Assembly (NCBI RefSeq): GCF_018006725.1
Contig: NZ_JAGMXV010000026.1
Span: forward strand, 1-33,931
From: Rhizorhabdus sp.
Lineage (GTDB): Bacteria > Pseudomonadota > Alphaproteobacteria > Sphingomonadales > Sphingomonadaceae
Length of the DNA stretch: 33,931 nucleotides
Direction of reading: 5' to 3'
Shown: in pieces, positions 7,387-16,994 of the stretch
Position numbering within the stretch: position 1 is the stretch's first letter
Layout: the number at the start of each line of letters is the position of its first letter
The notes under the pieces: generated by a model
The model's database searches: none
Told to the model about the DNA's origin: nothing
The model's input: only the letters and a program-made list of their open reading frames with translations
Program-made: the position numbers and the translations under genes

Positions 7387-9228
7387 TCAGGCGTGGGCTT
7401 CGCTGAACTGGAGGCGGGCAAGACGCGCATAGAGGCCGTCCTGCGCGCTGAGCGTCGCATGATTGCCTTCCTCCACGATGCGACCCTGATCCATGACGAG
7501 GATGCGGTCGGCGGCACGTACGGTCGCGAGGCGGTGCGCGATCACGATGGTGGTGCGGCCTTCCATCAGACGGTCGAGCGCGTCCTGCACCAGCTTTTCG
7601 GACTCCGCGTCGAGCGCCGAGGTGGCTTCGTCGAGCAGGAGCAGCGGAGCGTCACGCAGGAGGGCGCGCGCGATGGCAAGGCGTTGGCGCTGGCCGCCTG
7701 ACAGCCTGGCCCCGGCCTCGCCGAGGAAAGTGTCGAGACCCTGCGGCAGGTCGCGCAGGAAGCCCGCGGCATTGGCGGCTTCGGCCGCTGCCCAGATCGC
7801 GGCATCGTCTGCGTCCCAGCGGCCATAGCGCAGATTGTCACGAGCCGAGGCTCCGAAGATGACGGTTTCCTGCGGCACCACGGCGAGCCGGCGGCGGATT
7901 TCGGCCGGATCAGCGTCGGGCAGGGCGACCCCGTCGAGCCGTATCGCACCGCCCTCCGGATCGTAGAAGCGCTGGGCGAGCTGGAGGATGGTCGACTTGC
8001 CGGCGCCCGAGGGGCCGACGACGGCCACCATCTCGCCCGGCTCGACCGAGAAGCTGACATCGTCGAGCGCCTTCACTTCGGGGCGGGTCGGATAGCGGAA
8101 GACCACATGATCGAAGGCGAGGCGGCCGATCGCCGGCGCGGGCAGGACGACGGGACGGGCAGGTGCTTTGATCTCGGGCTCGGCCGTCAGCAATTCCGAC
8201 AGGCGGGCGGCAGCACCGGCTGCGCGGAGAATGTCGCCATAGACTTCGGCAAGCGCGCCGAAAGAGCCGGCGACGATGCCTCCGGTCATGATGAAGGCTG
8301 CGATTGAGCCCCCGGACAGGCGGCCACTGGCGACGTCGATCGCGCCCTGCCACATGACGAGGGTGATCGACCCGAAGATGAGACCGATGATGATGGCGGT
8401 CATCACCGAGCGGACAGTGATGCGGCGCCGGGCGGTGGCGAAGTCCTGTTCGACGACCTCGCCGAAGCGTTCGGCCTCGCGCCGCTCCTGCCCGAACCCC
8501 TGAACGATCTTCATCGAGCGCAGCGTTTCGGACACGGTGGCGCCGACGTCAGCGATCCGGTCCTGGGAGGTCTGCGACAGGCGGCGGAGGCGGCGGCCCA
8601 TGAAGACGATCGGGAGGATGACGAGGGGAATGCCCAGCATCAGCATGCCCGCTAGCTTTGGAGCCAGTGCGAAAAGATAGAGGATTCCGCCGATCGCCAG
8701 GAAGATGTTGCGCAGCGCGACCGAGATGGTCGTGCCGACCACCTGTTCGATGATGGCCGTGTCGGCGGTCAGGCGCGAGGCGATTTCGGAGGGGCGATTC
8801 TCTTCGAAATAGGCGGGTGCAAGGCGCAGGAGATTGGCCTGGACTCCGGTCCGGATGTCGGCAACGACCCGCTCGCCGAGCCAGGAGACGAAATAGAAGC
8901 GGGTCGCAGTCGCAAGCGCGAGGACCAGTACGATTCCCATCAGTCCCTGGAAATAGGGCCCAACGTCGCCACCGGAGGCAATAAAACCCTTGTCGATGAC
9001 GAGCCGGAATCCTCCGGGGATGGCGAGGGTGGCGGACGCCGCGACGACCAGTGCGGTAAGCGCCGCCGCGATCCGGCCGGGATAGCGGGTGGCGAAACGC
9101 CAGATCATCGCCAGTTCGCCCAGCTTGCGTTGGGACTTCGGGGGGAGTTCGTCGCGTCTTGCCATGGAAGCGGCCCTAGCAAGCCCGGCTGTCCGGCTCA
9201 ATCGGCCATAGGTGTCGCGGATCGTCAT
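7387..9228 (-). CDS. MsbA-type ABC exporter, fused membrane and ATPase domains
   Basis: A half-transporter of 613 aa with one six-helix transmembrane domain (about residues 45-330) followed by an ATPase domain that works as a dimer. The ATPase motifs are complete: Walker A GPSGAGKST, Q-loop PQETVIFG, signature LSGGQRQRLAIARALL, Walker B PLLLLDEATSALD and the H-loop IVIAHRLAT. The family exports lipids, drugs or peptides across the inner membrane; the substrate here is unknown, and no partner gene is adjacent. The basic N-terminal stretch MARRDELPPKSQRK could be the true start (ATG at 9165), as neither candidate has a clear ribosome-binding site. Confidence 0.9.
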   Translation of the reverse strand: MTIRDTYGRLSRTAGLARAASMARRDELPPKSQRKLGELAMIWRFATRYPGRIAAALTALVVAASATLAIPGGFRLVIDKGFIASGGDVGPYFQGLMGIVLVLALATATRFYFVSWLGERVVADIRTGVQANLLRLAPAYFEENRPSEIASRLTADTAIIEQVVGTTISVALRNIFLAIGGILYLFALAPKLAGMLMLGIPLVILPIVFMGRRLRRLSQTSQDRIADVGATVSETLRSMKIVQGFGQERREAERFGEVVEQDFATARRRITVRSVMTAIIIGLIFGSITLVMWQGAIDVASGRLSGGSIAAFIMTGGIVAGSFGALAEVYGDILRAAGAAARLSELLTAEPEIKAPARPVVLPAPAIGRLAFDHVVFRYPTRPEVKALDDVSFSVEPGEMVAVVGPSGAGKSTILQLAQRFYDPEGGAIRLDGVALPDADPAEIRRRLAVVPQETVIFGASARDNLRYGRWDADDAAIWAAAEAANAAGFLRDLPQGLDTFLGEAGARLSGGQRQRLAIARALLRDAPLLLLDEATSALDAESEKLVQDALDRLMEGRTTIVIAHRLATVRAADRILVMDQGRIVEEGNHATLSAQDGLYARLARLQFSEAHA

Positions 9229-9360
9229 CGCCGCGATGCAGGATGGAAAGCTTATGGCAATCCCGCCCTGCTAAACCTAAATGATCATGGCACGGGATAC
9301 TGCGCTGCGGTATTGAGTTTCGGGTTGCGAGACGCCTTGTGCACGGACGCGGAGATTTGA

Positions 9361-10581
9361 ATGCTGTACGACGCCTATGAGTTTCAGCGGACGCTGATGT
9401 CGGCCGCCAGCGCATGGGCCAATATCAGCGCGCAATGGCTGCAAAATCCGCTCAACCCGATGTCCTACAGCAATATGGCGCCGATGATGGCGTCGGGCCT
9501 CGACGTGTTCGCCCATGCGTCGGCATCGCGCGGCAAGCCCGATTTCGGTTTTACCGAGGTGGAGGTCGACGGGAAGACCGTCGCGGTGACCGAGGAGATC
9601 ATACTCCGCAAGCCCTTCGGGCAGCTCAAGCGCTTCCGTCGACGCGGCGTGAGCGGGCAACCCAAGCTGCTGATCGTGGCGCCGATGTCGGGCCACTATG
9701 CCACGCTGCTGCGCGGCACGGTCGAGCGGATGCTGCCCCGCCATGATGTCTACATCACCGACTGGCGCGATGCGCGACTCGTGCCCGTCAGCGAGGGCAG
9801 CTTCGATCTCGACGATTATGTCGATTATCTGGTCGAGTTTCTCGAGAAGCTGGGCCCCGGCACGCATATGCTGGCGGTGTGTCAGCCTTCGGTGCCGGCT
9901 TATGCGGCGGCGGCCATCATGGCAGCGGACGAGAACCCGTGCCGCCCCGCATCGCTGACGATGATGGGCGGCCCCATCGATACGCGCGAAGCGCCGACCG
10001 CCGTCAACACAGTCGCCACGCAGCGGCCGCTGGCCTGGTTCGAGCAGAATGTCATCCACACCGTTCCGGTCTTCTATCCGGGGGTAGGGCGGCGGGTCTA
10101 TCCGGGCTTCCTGCAACTGACCGGCTTCATGGCGATGAACCTGGGCAACCATCTCGTCAGCCATTGGAGCATGTTCAAGCATCTCGTCGAGGGTGACGAG
10201 GAAAGCGCCGACGCGACCAAGGCCTTTTATGACGAATATCGCTCGGTCTGCGACATGACGGAGGAGTTTTACCTCCAGACGATCGACCAGGTCTTTCAGC
10301 GTCACCTGCTGCCCAAGGGCCAGTTCATGCATCGCGGCAAGCTGGTCGATCCGGCGGCGATCAAGGACATCGGCCTGCTCGCGATCGAGGGCGAACGCGA
10401 CGATATTTCGGGGATCGGCCAGACCAAGGCCGCGCTGAGCCTCGCGACTGCGCTGCCCGACGAGAAGAAGAAGTATCTGCTCGCTGAGAAGGTCGGCCAT
10501 TATGGCATCTTCAACGGCCGCCGCTGGCGCGAGAAGATCGCCCCCGTGGTCGACGCCTGGATCGCCGCGAATGCGCGATAG
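9361..10581 (+). CDS. phaZ: Intracellular polyhydroxyalkanoate depolymerase
   Basis: This 406-aa protein matches the intracellular PHB depolymerases of the PhaZ (PhaZa1-like) family, which mobilise stored polyester granules. As in that family, the nucleophile is a cysteine in a lipase-like box: Cys174 in AVCQPSVP. The acid and base are probably the Asp near GERDDISG and the His in KVGHYGIFNGRRWREKI. There is no signal peptide, which fits action on cytoplasmic granules. GCGGAGA at 9349-9355 is the likely ribosome-binding site. The last 11 bases overlap the start of the next gene, so the two are probably translated together. Confidence 0.92.
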   Translation: MLYDAYEFQRTLMSAASAWANISAQWLQNPLNPMSYSNMAPMMASGLDVFAHASASRGKPDFGFTEVEVDGKTVAVTEEIILRKPFGQLKRFRRRGVSGQPKLLIVAPMSGHYATLLRGTVERMLPRHDVYITDWRDARLVPVSEGSFDLDDYVDYLVEFLEKLGPGTHMLAVCQPSVPAYAAAAIMAADENPCRPASLTMMGGPIDTREAPTAVNTVATQRPLAWFEQNVIHTVPVFYPGVGRRVYPGFLQLTGFMAMNLGNHLVSHWSMFKHLVEGDEESADATKAFYDEYRSVCDMTEEFYLQTIDQVFQRHLLPKGQFMHRGKLVDPAAIKDIGLLAIEGERDDISGIGQTKAALSLATALPDEKKKYLLAEKVGHYGIFNGRRWREKIAPVVDAWIAANAR

Positions 10582-12136
10582 CCGGGGGCTGCGCCTCGGC
10601 CAGTTTTGCGCGACGGTCGCTTTCATTGCGGCGGGTTTCGGAGGGGCGCCGGTCCTTTCGACAGCGATAAGCGCGGTTCCCAAGGCCGACGCCAGAGCGG
10701 CGATCGCTACTGCCCGGGAGGCGGCCTCCCGCGAGGATTGCAAAGGCGTGCTGGCAGCGCTCGATCCGGTAGCGTCCAGCCTGACCGGAGCAGAACGCGA
10801 TTCCGCGTCGCGGATGCGGCTGATCTGCCTTGGCCGGGAAGGCCGTTTTCTGGAATTGAGCAGCCTCCAGAAGGAACTGGCTGCGTCCACTCCTCGCGAC
10901 GGTTTGGTGATCGCCTATGGTGTCATCGTTGCGGCCGGTGAAAACCGCTTTCGCGACGCCGCCGACCAACTGTCCCGTCTGGCCCGCGAGGCACCGGCTT
11001 CGCTCGATGTTCTTTCGGGCAGCGGGATTCGTGAGATTATCCGCCAACTCTCAGCCGATCGCTCCGCTGAGGCCAGGACGGCGCGCGATGGGGCGGTGAT
11101 TGCCCTTGCCCAGGCGAACTGGTCGCCCGCAGATATCCCAGAGCTCGGTGATGGGCTGGCCGGAGAGGCAGTGACTGCGCTCGTAAGGGCGAACCGTATC
11201 GACGAGGCCGACAGGCTGCTGGACCGGGTCGACGATCCCGAAAATCTGTCATCGCTGCTTATCGACCGCGACTATGCCGCGCTGTGGCCGTCGATCGAAC
11301 GCCGGCTCGGTCCGGCCGGGAAGACGGCCGTCGACCAATATGCGCAGGAAAAGCTCGCCAATTATGGCGATATGCAGGCTTCGGACGCTGCACTGCGCGA
11401 CGCGGCCAACGCTCTGTTGCTGCTCGGCCGGGCGGCAGACGCGGCGGATCTTACCGGTCGAGCCGAAATTGCCGAAGGTATGAGCGAGGAGGAGATGCAG
11501 GTTGCCATGCTGCGCGCTCGCGCGCTGGCGCTTGCCGGCCGCGATGCCCAGGCGGCCGACTTCCTGTCGACGCTGCTGACGCTCGATCTGGTAAAGACTC
11601 CCGAAGCCGCGCCGGCGCTGATCACCTATGCCGAATATCTCGACGAGATCGGCAGGCCGGCCCAGGCGCTGGTCATCGCGCGTGCGATCCAGACCAAGGG
11701 GAAGGGCGTTCTCAACGATTTCGCCATGCGCTGGATCGACCGCAGCGAAGTCTGTGCTCTGGGCGCACTCGACCGGGCGGCAGAAGCGGGGCCAGTGATC
11801 GAGCGGCTGAAGTCGCTCGCCTGGCAAAATCATGCGGCGGCGGTCGAGGCGCTGCTGTGCGTCAAGCGGGATACGGAGGCCGCTCAGATCGCGCTCAAGG
11901 GATTCGCGGACGAACGGGCCTCCGGCGAACTGATCGTCCAGTTCCAGCCCACCGGAGCGCTCTGGGCTGCGCCGAAGTCGCGACTGCGCGATCTGTGGGC
12001 GGGCCTGCTCGCCCGTCCCGACGTGAAGGCGGCGTTCGAGAAGCGCGGACGGATCCTTCCCAAGGCCTATTGGCCCTCGCCCGAGGCGCAGCCGATACCC
12101 CGACGCCGGGTGAGCGACTCCTCTTCGCTGACATGA
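10571..12136 (+). CDS. Exported alpha-helical repeat protein, 521 aa, unknown
   Basis: No named family is recognised. The N-terminus has basic residues and then a hydrophobic stretch (about residues 9-25), which reads as a signal peptide. The rest is Ala/Leu/Arg-rich helical sequence with degenerate TPR-like pairs, for example around residues 275-330 and 350-390. Such solenoids usually bind proteins or peptides; no catalytic motif is visible. ATG 10571 was chosen over an in-frame ATG at 10502 inside phaZ because it gives the signal peptide at once and an 11-base overlap with the phaZ stop. Its stop overlaps the epimerase start (ATGA), so all three genes form one unit. Confidence 0.75.
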   Translation: MRDSRGLRLGQFCATVAFIAAGFGGAPVLSTAISAVPKADARAAIATAREAASREDCKGVLAALDPVASSLTGAERDSASRMRLICLGREGRFLELSSLQKELAASTPRDGLVIAYGVIVAAGENRFRDAADQLSRLAREAPASLDVLSGSGIREIIRQLSADRSAEARTARDGAVIALAQANWSPADIPELGDGLAGEAVTALVRANRIDEADRLLDRVDDPENLSSLLIDRDYAALWPSIERRLGPAGKTAVDQYAQEKLANYGDMQASDAALRDAANALLLLGRAADAADLTGRAEIAEGMSEEEMQVAMLRARALALAGRDAQAADFLSTLLTLDLVKTPEAAPALITYAEYLDEIGRPAQALVIARAIQTKGKGVLNDFAMRWIDRSEVCALGALDRAAEAGPVIERLKSLAWQNHAAAVEALLCVKRDTEAAQIALKGFADERASGELIVQFQPTGALWAAPKSRLRDLWAGLLARPDVKAAFEKRGRILPKAYWPSPEAQPIPRRRVSDSSSLT

Positions 12137-13134
12137 GCGACCAGCGTATCGCAGCGCACCTTTCGGCACGGATCGAGACCTGGCCGGTGGCGGGGAGCTT
12201 CATCATCGCGCGCGGCGCCAAGACCCATGTCGACGTGGTGACGGTCGAGCTGGACGATGGCAGCTGCGTGGGCCGGGGCGAGGGGACGGCCATTTACTAT
12301 CACGGCGAGACGCCGCAGTCGGTGCTCGATCAGGTCCTGGCGATGGACGCCCGGCTGCGGGACGGAATGACGCGCTCGGACCTGCTGCACCTCATGCCGC
12401 GCGGTGCCGCTCGCAATGCACTGGACTGCGCGCTGTGGGACGTGCAGGCCAAGCGTCGTGGGCATCCGGCCTGGGCACTGGCCGGGCTCGACGCGATGGC
12501 TCCCCGAACCACCGCCTTCACGATATCGCTGGGCGAACCGGCGAAGATGGAGACGGACGCCCGGGCCGCAGCGCCGACATACCCGTTGCTCAAGCTCAAG
12601 CTGGCGGGGGAGGGAGATCTCGACCGCGTTGCAGCCGTCCGGCGCGGTGCCCCCGATGCGCGCATCATCGTCGATGCGAATGAAAGCTGGACCGGCCGCG
12701 ATGTTGCGGCGGAAGCGGCGGCGTTGCTGCCATTCGGCGTCGAACTGATCGAACAGCCGGTCAAGGCCGGTCTCGATCATCTGCTCGACGGCATAGCCTC
12801 GCCTATTCCGCTCTGCGCCGACGAAAGCTGCCAGGACAGCAACGACATCGCGCGCTGCGCCGGGCGTTACGACGCCGTCAACATCAAGCTGGATAAGGCA
12901 GGAGGGCTGACCGAGGCGCTGCGGCTCGCTGAGGCTGCTCGCGCGGAAGAGCTCGATCTCATGGTCGGCTGCATGTTGTGCACTTCCCTGGCAGTCGCGC
13001 CTGCGATGATCGTGGCGCAACAGGCGCGATGGGTCGATCTGGACGGCCCATTGTTGCTCGGGGCAGACCGGGACTGCCCGATCGCTTTCGATCGTGGGAT
13101 CGCGCATCCGGCGCAGCCGGCCCTCTGGGGGTGA
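12133..13134 (+). CDS. L-Ala-D/L-Glu-type dipeptide epimerase (enolase superfamily)
   Basis: A 333-aa enolase-superfamily enzyme. Catalytic elements of the dipeptide epimerase group are all present: the KxK motif at Lys154/Lys156, metal ligands Asp181 (DANESW), Glu207 (IEQP) and Asp230 (ADES), and the second base Lys252 in the NIKLDKAGG strand. Members epimerise the second residue of L-Ala-D-Glu released from peptidoglycan, letting it be broken down as an ordinary dipeptide; other dipeptide specificities exist and cannot be excluded. The start overlaps the stop of the exported repeat protein by four bases. A longer open frame reaching back to 11284 is only an extension over that gene. Confidence 0.9.
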   Translation: MSDQRIAAHLSARIETWPVAGSFIIARGAKTHVDVVTVELDDGSCVGRGEGTAIYYHGETPQSVLDQVLAMDARLRDGMTRSDLLHLMPRGAARNALDCALWDVQAKRRGHPAWALAGLDAMAPRTTAFTISLGEPAKMETDARAAAPTYPLLKLKLAGEGDLDRVAAVRRGAPDARIIVDANESWTGRDVAAEAAALLPFGVELIEQPVKAGLDHLLDGIASPIPLCADESCQDSNDIARCAGRYDAVNIKLDKAGGLTEALRLAEAARAEELDLMVGCMLCTSLAVAPAMIVAQQARWVDLDGPLLLGADRDCPIAFDRGIAHPAQPALWG

Positions 13135-13276
13135 GGCGGCCTTACGGATCGGGCCTGCCCCAAAGGCTATGCTGATCCTGCATGCGAACGAAATGAAACA
13201 TGTTGCGGGCAGTGGCGTTGGGTGAGCGTGAAACGGCGTGATCCGACCGAGCGATTTTCCGGACAAGGAGTAAGCA

Positions 13277-13831
13277 ATGACCCAGCAACTGGCGACCGGC
13301 GACCGGGCTGCCACCGGGCCAGCCATGGCGGTTTCGCTCAAGGTCAACGGGCAGCATCATGAGGTCTCGCTCGATCCCCGGACGACGCTGCTCGATCTGC
13401 TGCGGGAGCATCTGCGGCTGACGGGGACCAAGAAGGGCTGCGACCATGGCCAGTGCGGCGCCTGCACGGTGATCGTCGATGGCCGCCGGATCAACAGCTG
13501 CCTGTCGCTGGCGGTCATGCACGACGGCGACGAGGTGGTAACGATCGAAGGGCTGGGTACGCCCGAAGCGCTCCATCCGATGCAGCAGGCCTTCGTCGAG
13601 CAGGATGGCTATCAGTGCGGCTATTGCACGCCCGGCCAGATCTGCTCGGCCGTCGCAGTGCTCGACGAGATCGAGCAGGAAATTCCGAGTCATGTCAGTG
13701 CCGACTTGCTCGATGTCCGCCTGTCCGATGACGAGTTGCGGGAACGGATGAGTGGCAATATCTGCCGGTGCGCTGCCTATCCGAACATCATCGCGGCGAT
13801 CCGCCAGGTGGCCGGGGAGGCCGCAGCATGA
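13277..13831 (+). CDS. paoA: Aldehyde oxidoreductase, [2Fe-2S] subunit
   Basis: Small iron-sulfur subunit of a three-part molybdenum hydroxylase, 184 aa. The N-terminal plant-ferredoxin-like domain carries the first cluster motif [12 protein letters not shown], and the C-terminal helical domain carries the second (QCGYCTPGQ and ICRC). It passes electrons from the molybdenum centre to FAD. E. coli PaoA begins with a Tat signal; here residues 1-20 contain no twin arginine or hydrophobic stretch, so this enzyme should stay in the cytoplasm. ACAAGGAG at 13263-13270 is the ribosome-binding site. The stop overlaps the next gene start (ATGA). Confidence 0.88.
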   Translation: MTQQLATGDRAATGPAMAVSLKVNGQHHEVSLDPRTTLLDLLREHLRLTGTKKGCDHGQCGACTVIVDGRRINSCLSLAVMHDGDEVVTIEGLGTPEALHPMQQAFVEQDGYQCGYCTPGQICSAVAVLDEIEQEIPSHVSADLLDVRLSDDELRERMSGNICRCAAYPNIIAAIRQVAGEAAA

Positions 13832-14766
13832 CGCCTTTCACTTATCATCGGGCCAAAGACGCGGCCGATGCGGCGCGTCTGGCAGCCGAGCATTCCGGAG
13901 CGCGTTTCATCGCGGGCGGCACCAATTTGCTCGACCTGATGAAGGTGCGGGTCGAACAGCCGACGCATCTGATCGACATCAACCGCACCGGCCTCGACCG
14001 GATCGAGGAAACCGATGACGGTGGCCTGCGCATCGGCGCTCTCGTCCGCAATACGGATCTGGCGGCGCATCGGCGGGTGCGAGCGGACTATGCAGTCCTG
14101 TCGCGGGCGCTACTGGCCGGCGCCTCCGGGCAGTTGCGCAACAAGGCGACGACGGCGGGTAATTTGCTGCAGCGGACTCGCTGTCCTTATTTCTACGACG
14201 TCAGCAAGCCGTGCAACAAGCGCGAGCCCGGATCGGGTTGCTCGGCGATCGGGGGCATGAGCCGGGGCCTTGCCGTCTTGGGCAGCAGCGACCAGTGCAT
14301 CGCGACCCATCCGTCCGATATGGCGGTCGGCCTGCGCGTGCTCGATGCACGGATCGAGACGATCAAAGCCGATGGCACGACGCGCACGATCGCCATAGCC
14401 GATTTTCACACATTGCCGGGAGAGACGCCTCAGGTCGAAACCATACTCGATCCCGGCGAACTGATCACGGCGGTGACTCTGCCGCCCCCGATGCCGGGGC
14501 GCCATATCTATCGCAAGGTTCGCGATCGGGCGTCCTACGCCTTCGCGCTGGTGTCGGTTGCCGCGATCGTCGGCGAGGGTGAACGTCGCGTCGCCGTGGG
14601 TGGGGTCGCCGCCAAGCCCTGGAGGGTCGGGAACGCGGAAAGCGGCGGGGTAGACGACCTCGCCGACGCGCTGACTGCGGATGCGCGGCCGACCGAACAG
14701 AATCGCTTCAAGCTCACCCTGCTGCGCCGGACGCTGTCGGCGGTCATGACGGAGGCCTCGGCATGA
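13828..14766 (+). CDS. paoB: Aldehyde oxidoreductase, FAD subunit with extra [4Fe-4S] cluster
   Basis: FAD-binding subunit of the xanthine oxidase family, 312 aa. FAD-binding segments include [13 protein letters not shown] and the GNLLQRTRC region. Cysteines 119, 129, 138 and 157 lie in the insert that in E. coli PaoB holds a [4Fe-4S] cluster, a feature that separates PaoB-like proteins from ordinary xanthine dehydrogenase FAD subunits. Both ends overlap the neighbouring genes by four bases, so the three subunits should be made in step. The start at 13828 replaces an upstream ATG at 13768 that lies inside paoA. Confidence 0.88.
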   Translation: MTPFTYHRAKDAADAARLAAEHSGARFIAGGTNLLDLMKVRVEQPTHLIDINRTGLDRIEETDDGGLRIGALVRNTDLAAHRRVRADYAVLSRALLAGASGQLRNKATTAGNLLQRTRCPYFYDVSKPCNKREPGSGCSAIGGMSRGLAVLGSSDQCIATHPSDMAVGLRVLDARIETIKADGTTRTIAIADFHTLPGETPQVETILDPGELITAVTLPPPMPGRHIYRKVRDRASYAFALVSVAAIVGEGERRVAVGGVAAKPWRVGNAESGGVDDLADALTADARPTEQNRFKLTLLRRTLSAVMTEASA

Positions 14767-16976
14767 GCCTGAAATTCGATACGCCGGCCGGCGCCAACCC
14801 GATCGATCGCGAGCGCGTCGTGGGCCGTCCTCTCGACCGGGTCGAAGGACCGCTCAAGGTCAGCGGCACCGCGCCTTATGCCTATGAGCGCCACGACGTC
14901 GCGCCTGACGCCGCTTATGGCTGGGTGGTCGGGTCGACCATCGCCAAAGGACGTATCCAGTCGATCGACACGCGCGTGGCCGAAGCCGCGCCCGGTGTCA
15001 TCGCCGTGATCCACGCAGCCAATGCCGGGCAACTGGGCCAGTCGGGCTCGCATGCCGTCCGCCTGCTCGGCGGGCCCGAGATCGAACATTATGATCAGGC
15101 GGTGGCGCTGGTCGTCGCCGAGCGGTTCGAACAGGCGCGCCATGCCGCTGCCCTGCTCAAGATCGACTATGTCGTTGAGGACGGGCGCTACGATCTTGAG
15201 GATGCCATCCCGCATGCCAGGCAGGCGCCGCGTGGCTTCGGCGGTCCCGGTCTCACCCGCGCGGGCGATTTCGAGGCGGGATTCGCAGCTGCGGCCGTGC
15301 AGCTGGACGAGCGCTACACGACGCCCGACCAGAGCCACCAGATGATGGAGCCGCATGCGTCCACCGCGCGCTGGGACGGCGATGCTCTGAAGCTCTGGAC
15401 GTCCAACCAGATGATCGCCGATGCGGTCGACGACATGGCGGTGACGCTGGGGATCGCCAAGGACAAGGTCCGGATCATCTCGCCCTACATAGGCGGCGGG
15501 TTCGGATCGAAGCTGTGGGTCCGCGCAGATGCGGTGCTGGCCGCCATCGCCGCCCGGCATATTGGCCGCCCGGTGAAGGTCGCGCTCGCCCGCCCACAGA
15601 TCGCCAACAACACCACGCACCGGCCGGCAACGGTGCAACGGATCAGGCTGGGCGCCGATCCCGCCGGGCGGATCGTCGCCATCGGCCATGAAAGCTGGTC
15701 GGGCAATCAGCCCGGCGGCGGCACCGAGAGCGCCGGCATCCAGACTCGGCTGCTCTATCGTGGAGAGAACAGGCTGGTCGCCCATTATCTGACCGAGCTG
15801 AACCTGCCCGAAGGCAATGCGATGCGCGCGCCCGGCGAAGCGGCCGGCATGCTCGCTTTGGAAGTCGCGATGGATGAACTGGCGGAAAAGGTCGGCCTCG
15901 ATCCGGTCGAACTCCGCATCCGCAACGACGTCCAATATGATCCCGAGAAGGGGCCCGAGCGTCCTTTTTCGAGCCGACCGTTCATCGAATGTCTTCGGGT
16001 CGGCGCAGAGCGGTTCGGCTGGAAGGACCGGCCCCACACCCCTGCCAGCAGGCGCGATGGCGACTGGTTGATCGGTATGGGCATGGCGGCGGCTTTCAGG
16101 GGTAATCTCGTAAGCGCGTCGAAGGCGCGCGTCGGCATCGAAGGCGACGGGCGCGTCTGGGTCGAAACCGACATGACCGACATCGGCACCGGCAGCTACA
16201 CGATCATCGCGCAGACGGCCGCCGAGATGCTGGGTGTTGATGTCACCGATGTGGATGTGCGGCTGGGCGACAGCAGCTTTCCCAAGTCGGCGGGGTCAGG
16301 TGGCCAATGGGGTGCGAACAGCGCGACGGCCGGCGTCTATGCCGCCTGTCTGTCACTGCGACGCGAGATCGCGCAGAAGGCCGGCTTCAACGATGCGGAC
16401 GTCGACTTCGCAGACGGGCATGTCCTGTCCGGCAATCGCCGCATCGCGCTGGGCGAAGCGGCCGGACCGGACGGTGTCGCGGTGACCGACGGCATCGATT
16501 TCGGAAGCCTCTCTAAGCGATACGCCCAGGCCACCTTCGGCGCCCATTTCTGCGAGGTCGGCGTCGATGTCTACACCGGCGAGATCCGTATTCGTCGTCA
16601 GGCGGGCGCCTTCGCGGCTGGGCGTATCCTCAATCCCAAATCGGCGCGCAGCCAGGTCATCGGCTCGATGACGATGGGCGCGGGTGCGGCGCTGATGGAA
16701 GAGCTCGTCGTCGACCCGCGCTTCGGCTATTTCGTTACGCGCGATCTGGTCGACTATCATGTGCCGGTCCATGCCGACATTCCCGAACAGGACGTGTTCT
16801 TCCTGTCCGAACTGGACGACAAATCCTCGCCGATGAAGGCGAAGGGCGTCGGCGAGCTGGGCATTTGCGGCGCCGGCGCGTCCATCGCCAACGCGGTCTA
16901 CAACGCGACCGGGATCAGGCTGCGCGATTATCCGCTGACGCTCGACAAGCTGATCGATCGCCTGCCGCTGCCCTGA
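14763..16976 (+). CDS. paoC: Aldehyde oxidoreductase, molybdenum cofactor subunit
   Basis: Large catalytic subunit, 737 aa, close in length to E. coli PaoC (YagR). It binds molybdopterin cytosine dinucleotide and oxidises aldehydes to carboxylic acids. Motifs seen: GGGFGSKLW, the MRAPGEAAG segment near the molybdenum, the Gly-rich [14 protein letters not shown] stretch, and the catalytic Glu698 in [10 protein letters not shown]. No PaoD/XdhC-type maturation chaperone lies next to it, although such proteins are needed to load the sulfurated cofactor, so it must be encoded elsewhere. Substrate is unknown; aromatic aldehydes are typical of the family. It converges on rimO with an 18-base gap. 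Confidence 0.9.
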   Translation: MSLKFDTPAGANPIDRERVVGRPLDRVEGPLKVSGTAPYAYERHDVAPDAAYGWVVGSTIAKGRIQSIDTRVAEAAPGVIAVIHAANAGQLGQSGSHAVRLLGGPEIEHYDQAVALVVAERFEQARHAAALLKIDYVVEDGRYDLEDAIPHARQAPRGFGGPGLTRAGDFEAGFAAAAVQLDERYTTPDQSHQMMEPHASTARWDGDALKLWTSNQMIADAVDDMAVTLGIAKDKVRIISPYIGGGFGSKLWVRADAVLAAIAARHIGRPVKVALARPQIANNTTHRPATVQRIRLGADPAGRIVAIGHESWSGNQPGGGTESAGIQTRLLYRGENRLVAHYLTELNLPEGNAMRAPGEAAGMLALEVAMDELAEKVGLDPVELRIRNDVQYDPEKGPERPFSSRPFIECLRVGAERFGWKDRPHTPASRRDGDWLIGMGMAAAFRGNLVSASKARVGIEGDGRVWVETDMTDIGTGSYTIIAQTAAEMLGVDVTDVDVRLGDSSFPKSAGSGGQWGANSATAGVYAACLSLRREIAQKAGFNDADVDFADGHVLSGNRRIALGEAAGPDGVAVTDGIDFGSLSKRYAQATFGAHFCEVGVDVYTGEIRIRRQAGAFAAGRILNPKSARSQVIGSMTMGAGAALMEELVVDPRFGYFVTRDLVDYHVPVHADIPEQDVFFLSELDDKSSPMKAKGVGELGICGAGASIANAVYNATGIRLRDYPLTLDKLIDRLPLP

Positions 16977-16994
16977 CCGGGCGCGGCGGCGACG

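Noticed and set aside
9277-10890. 537-aa antisense open frame opposite phaZ
   Set aside because: Same shadow effect. It spans the phaZ gene, the phaZ overlap and part of the next gene, and has no domain pattern.
11284-12132. Upstream extension of the epimerase to 616 aa, which would be a fusion protein
   Set aside because: The added part is an alternative frame of the helical-repeat gene and Arg/Gly-rich. The true start overlaps the previous stop as ATGA.
14535-16037. 500-aa antisense open frame opposite paoC
   Set aside because: Shadow of the molybdenum subunit gene, whose motifs are intact on the plus strand.
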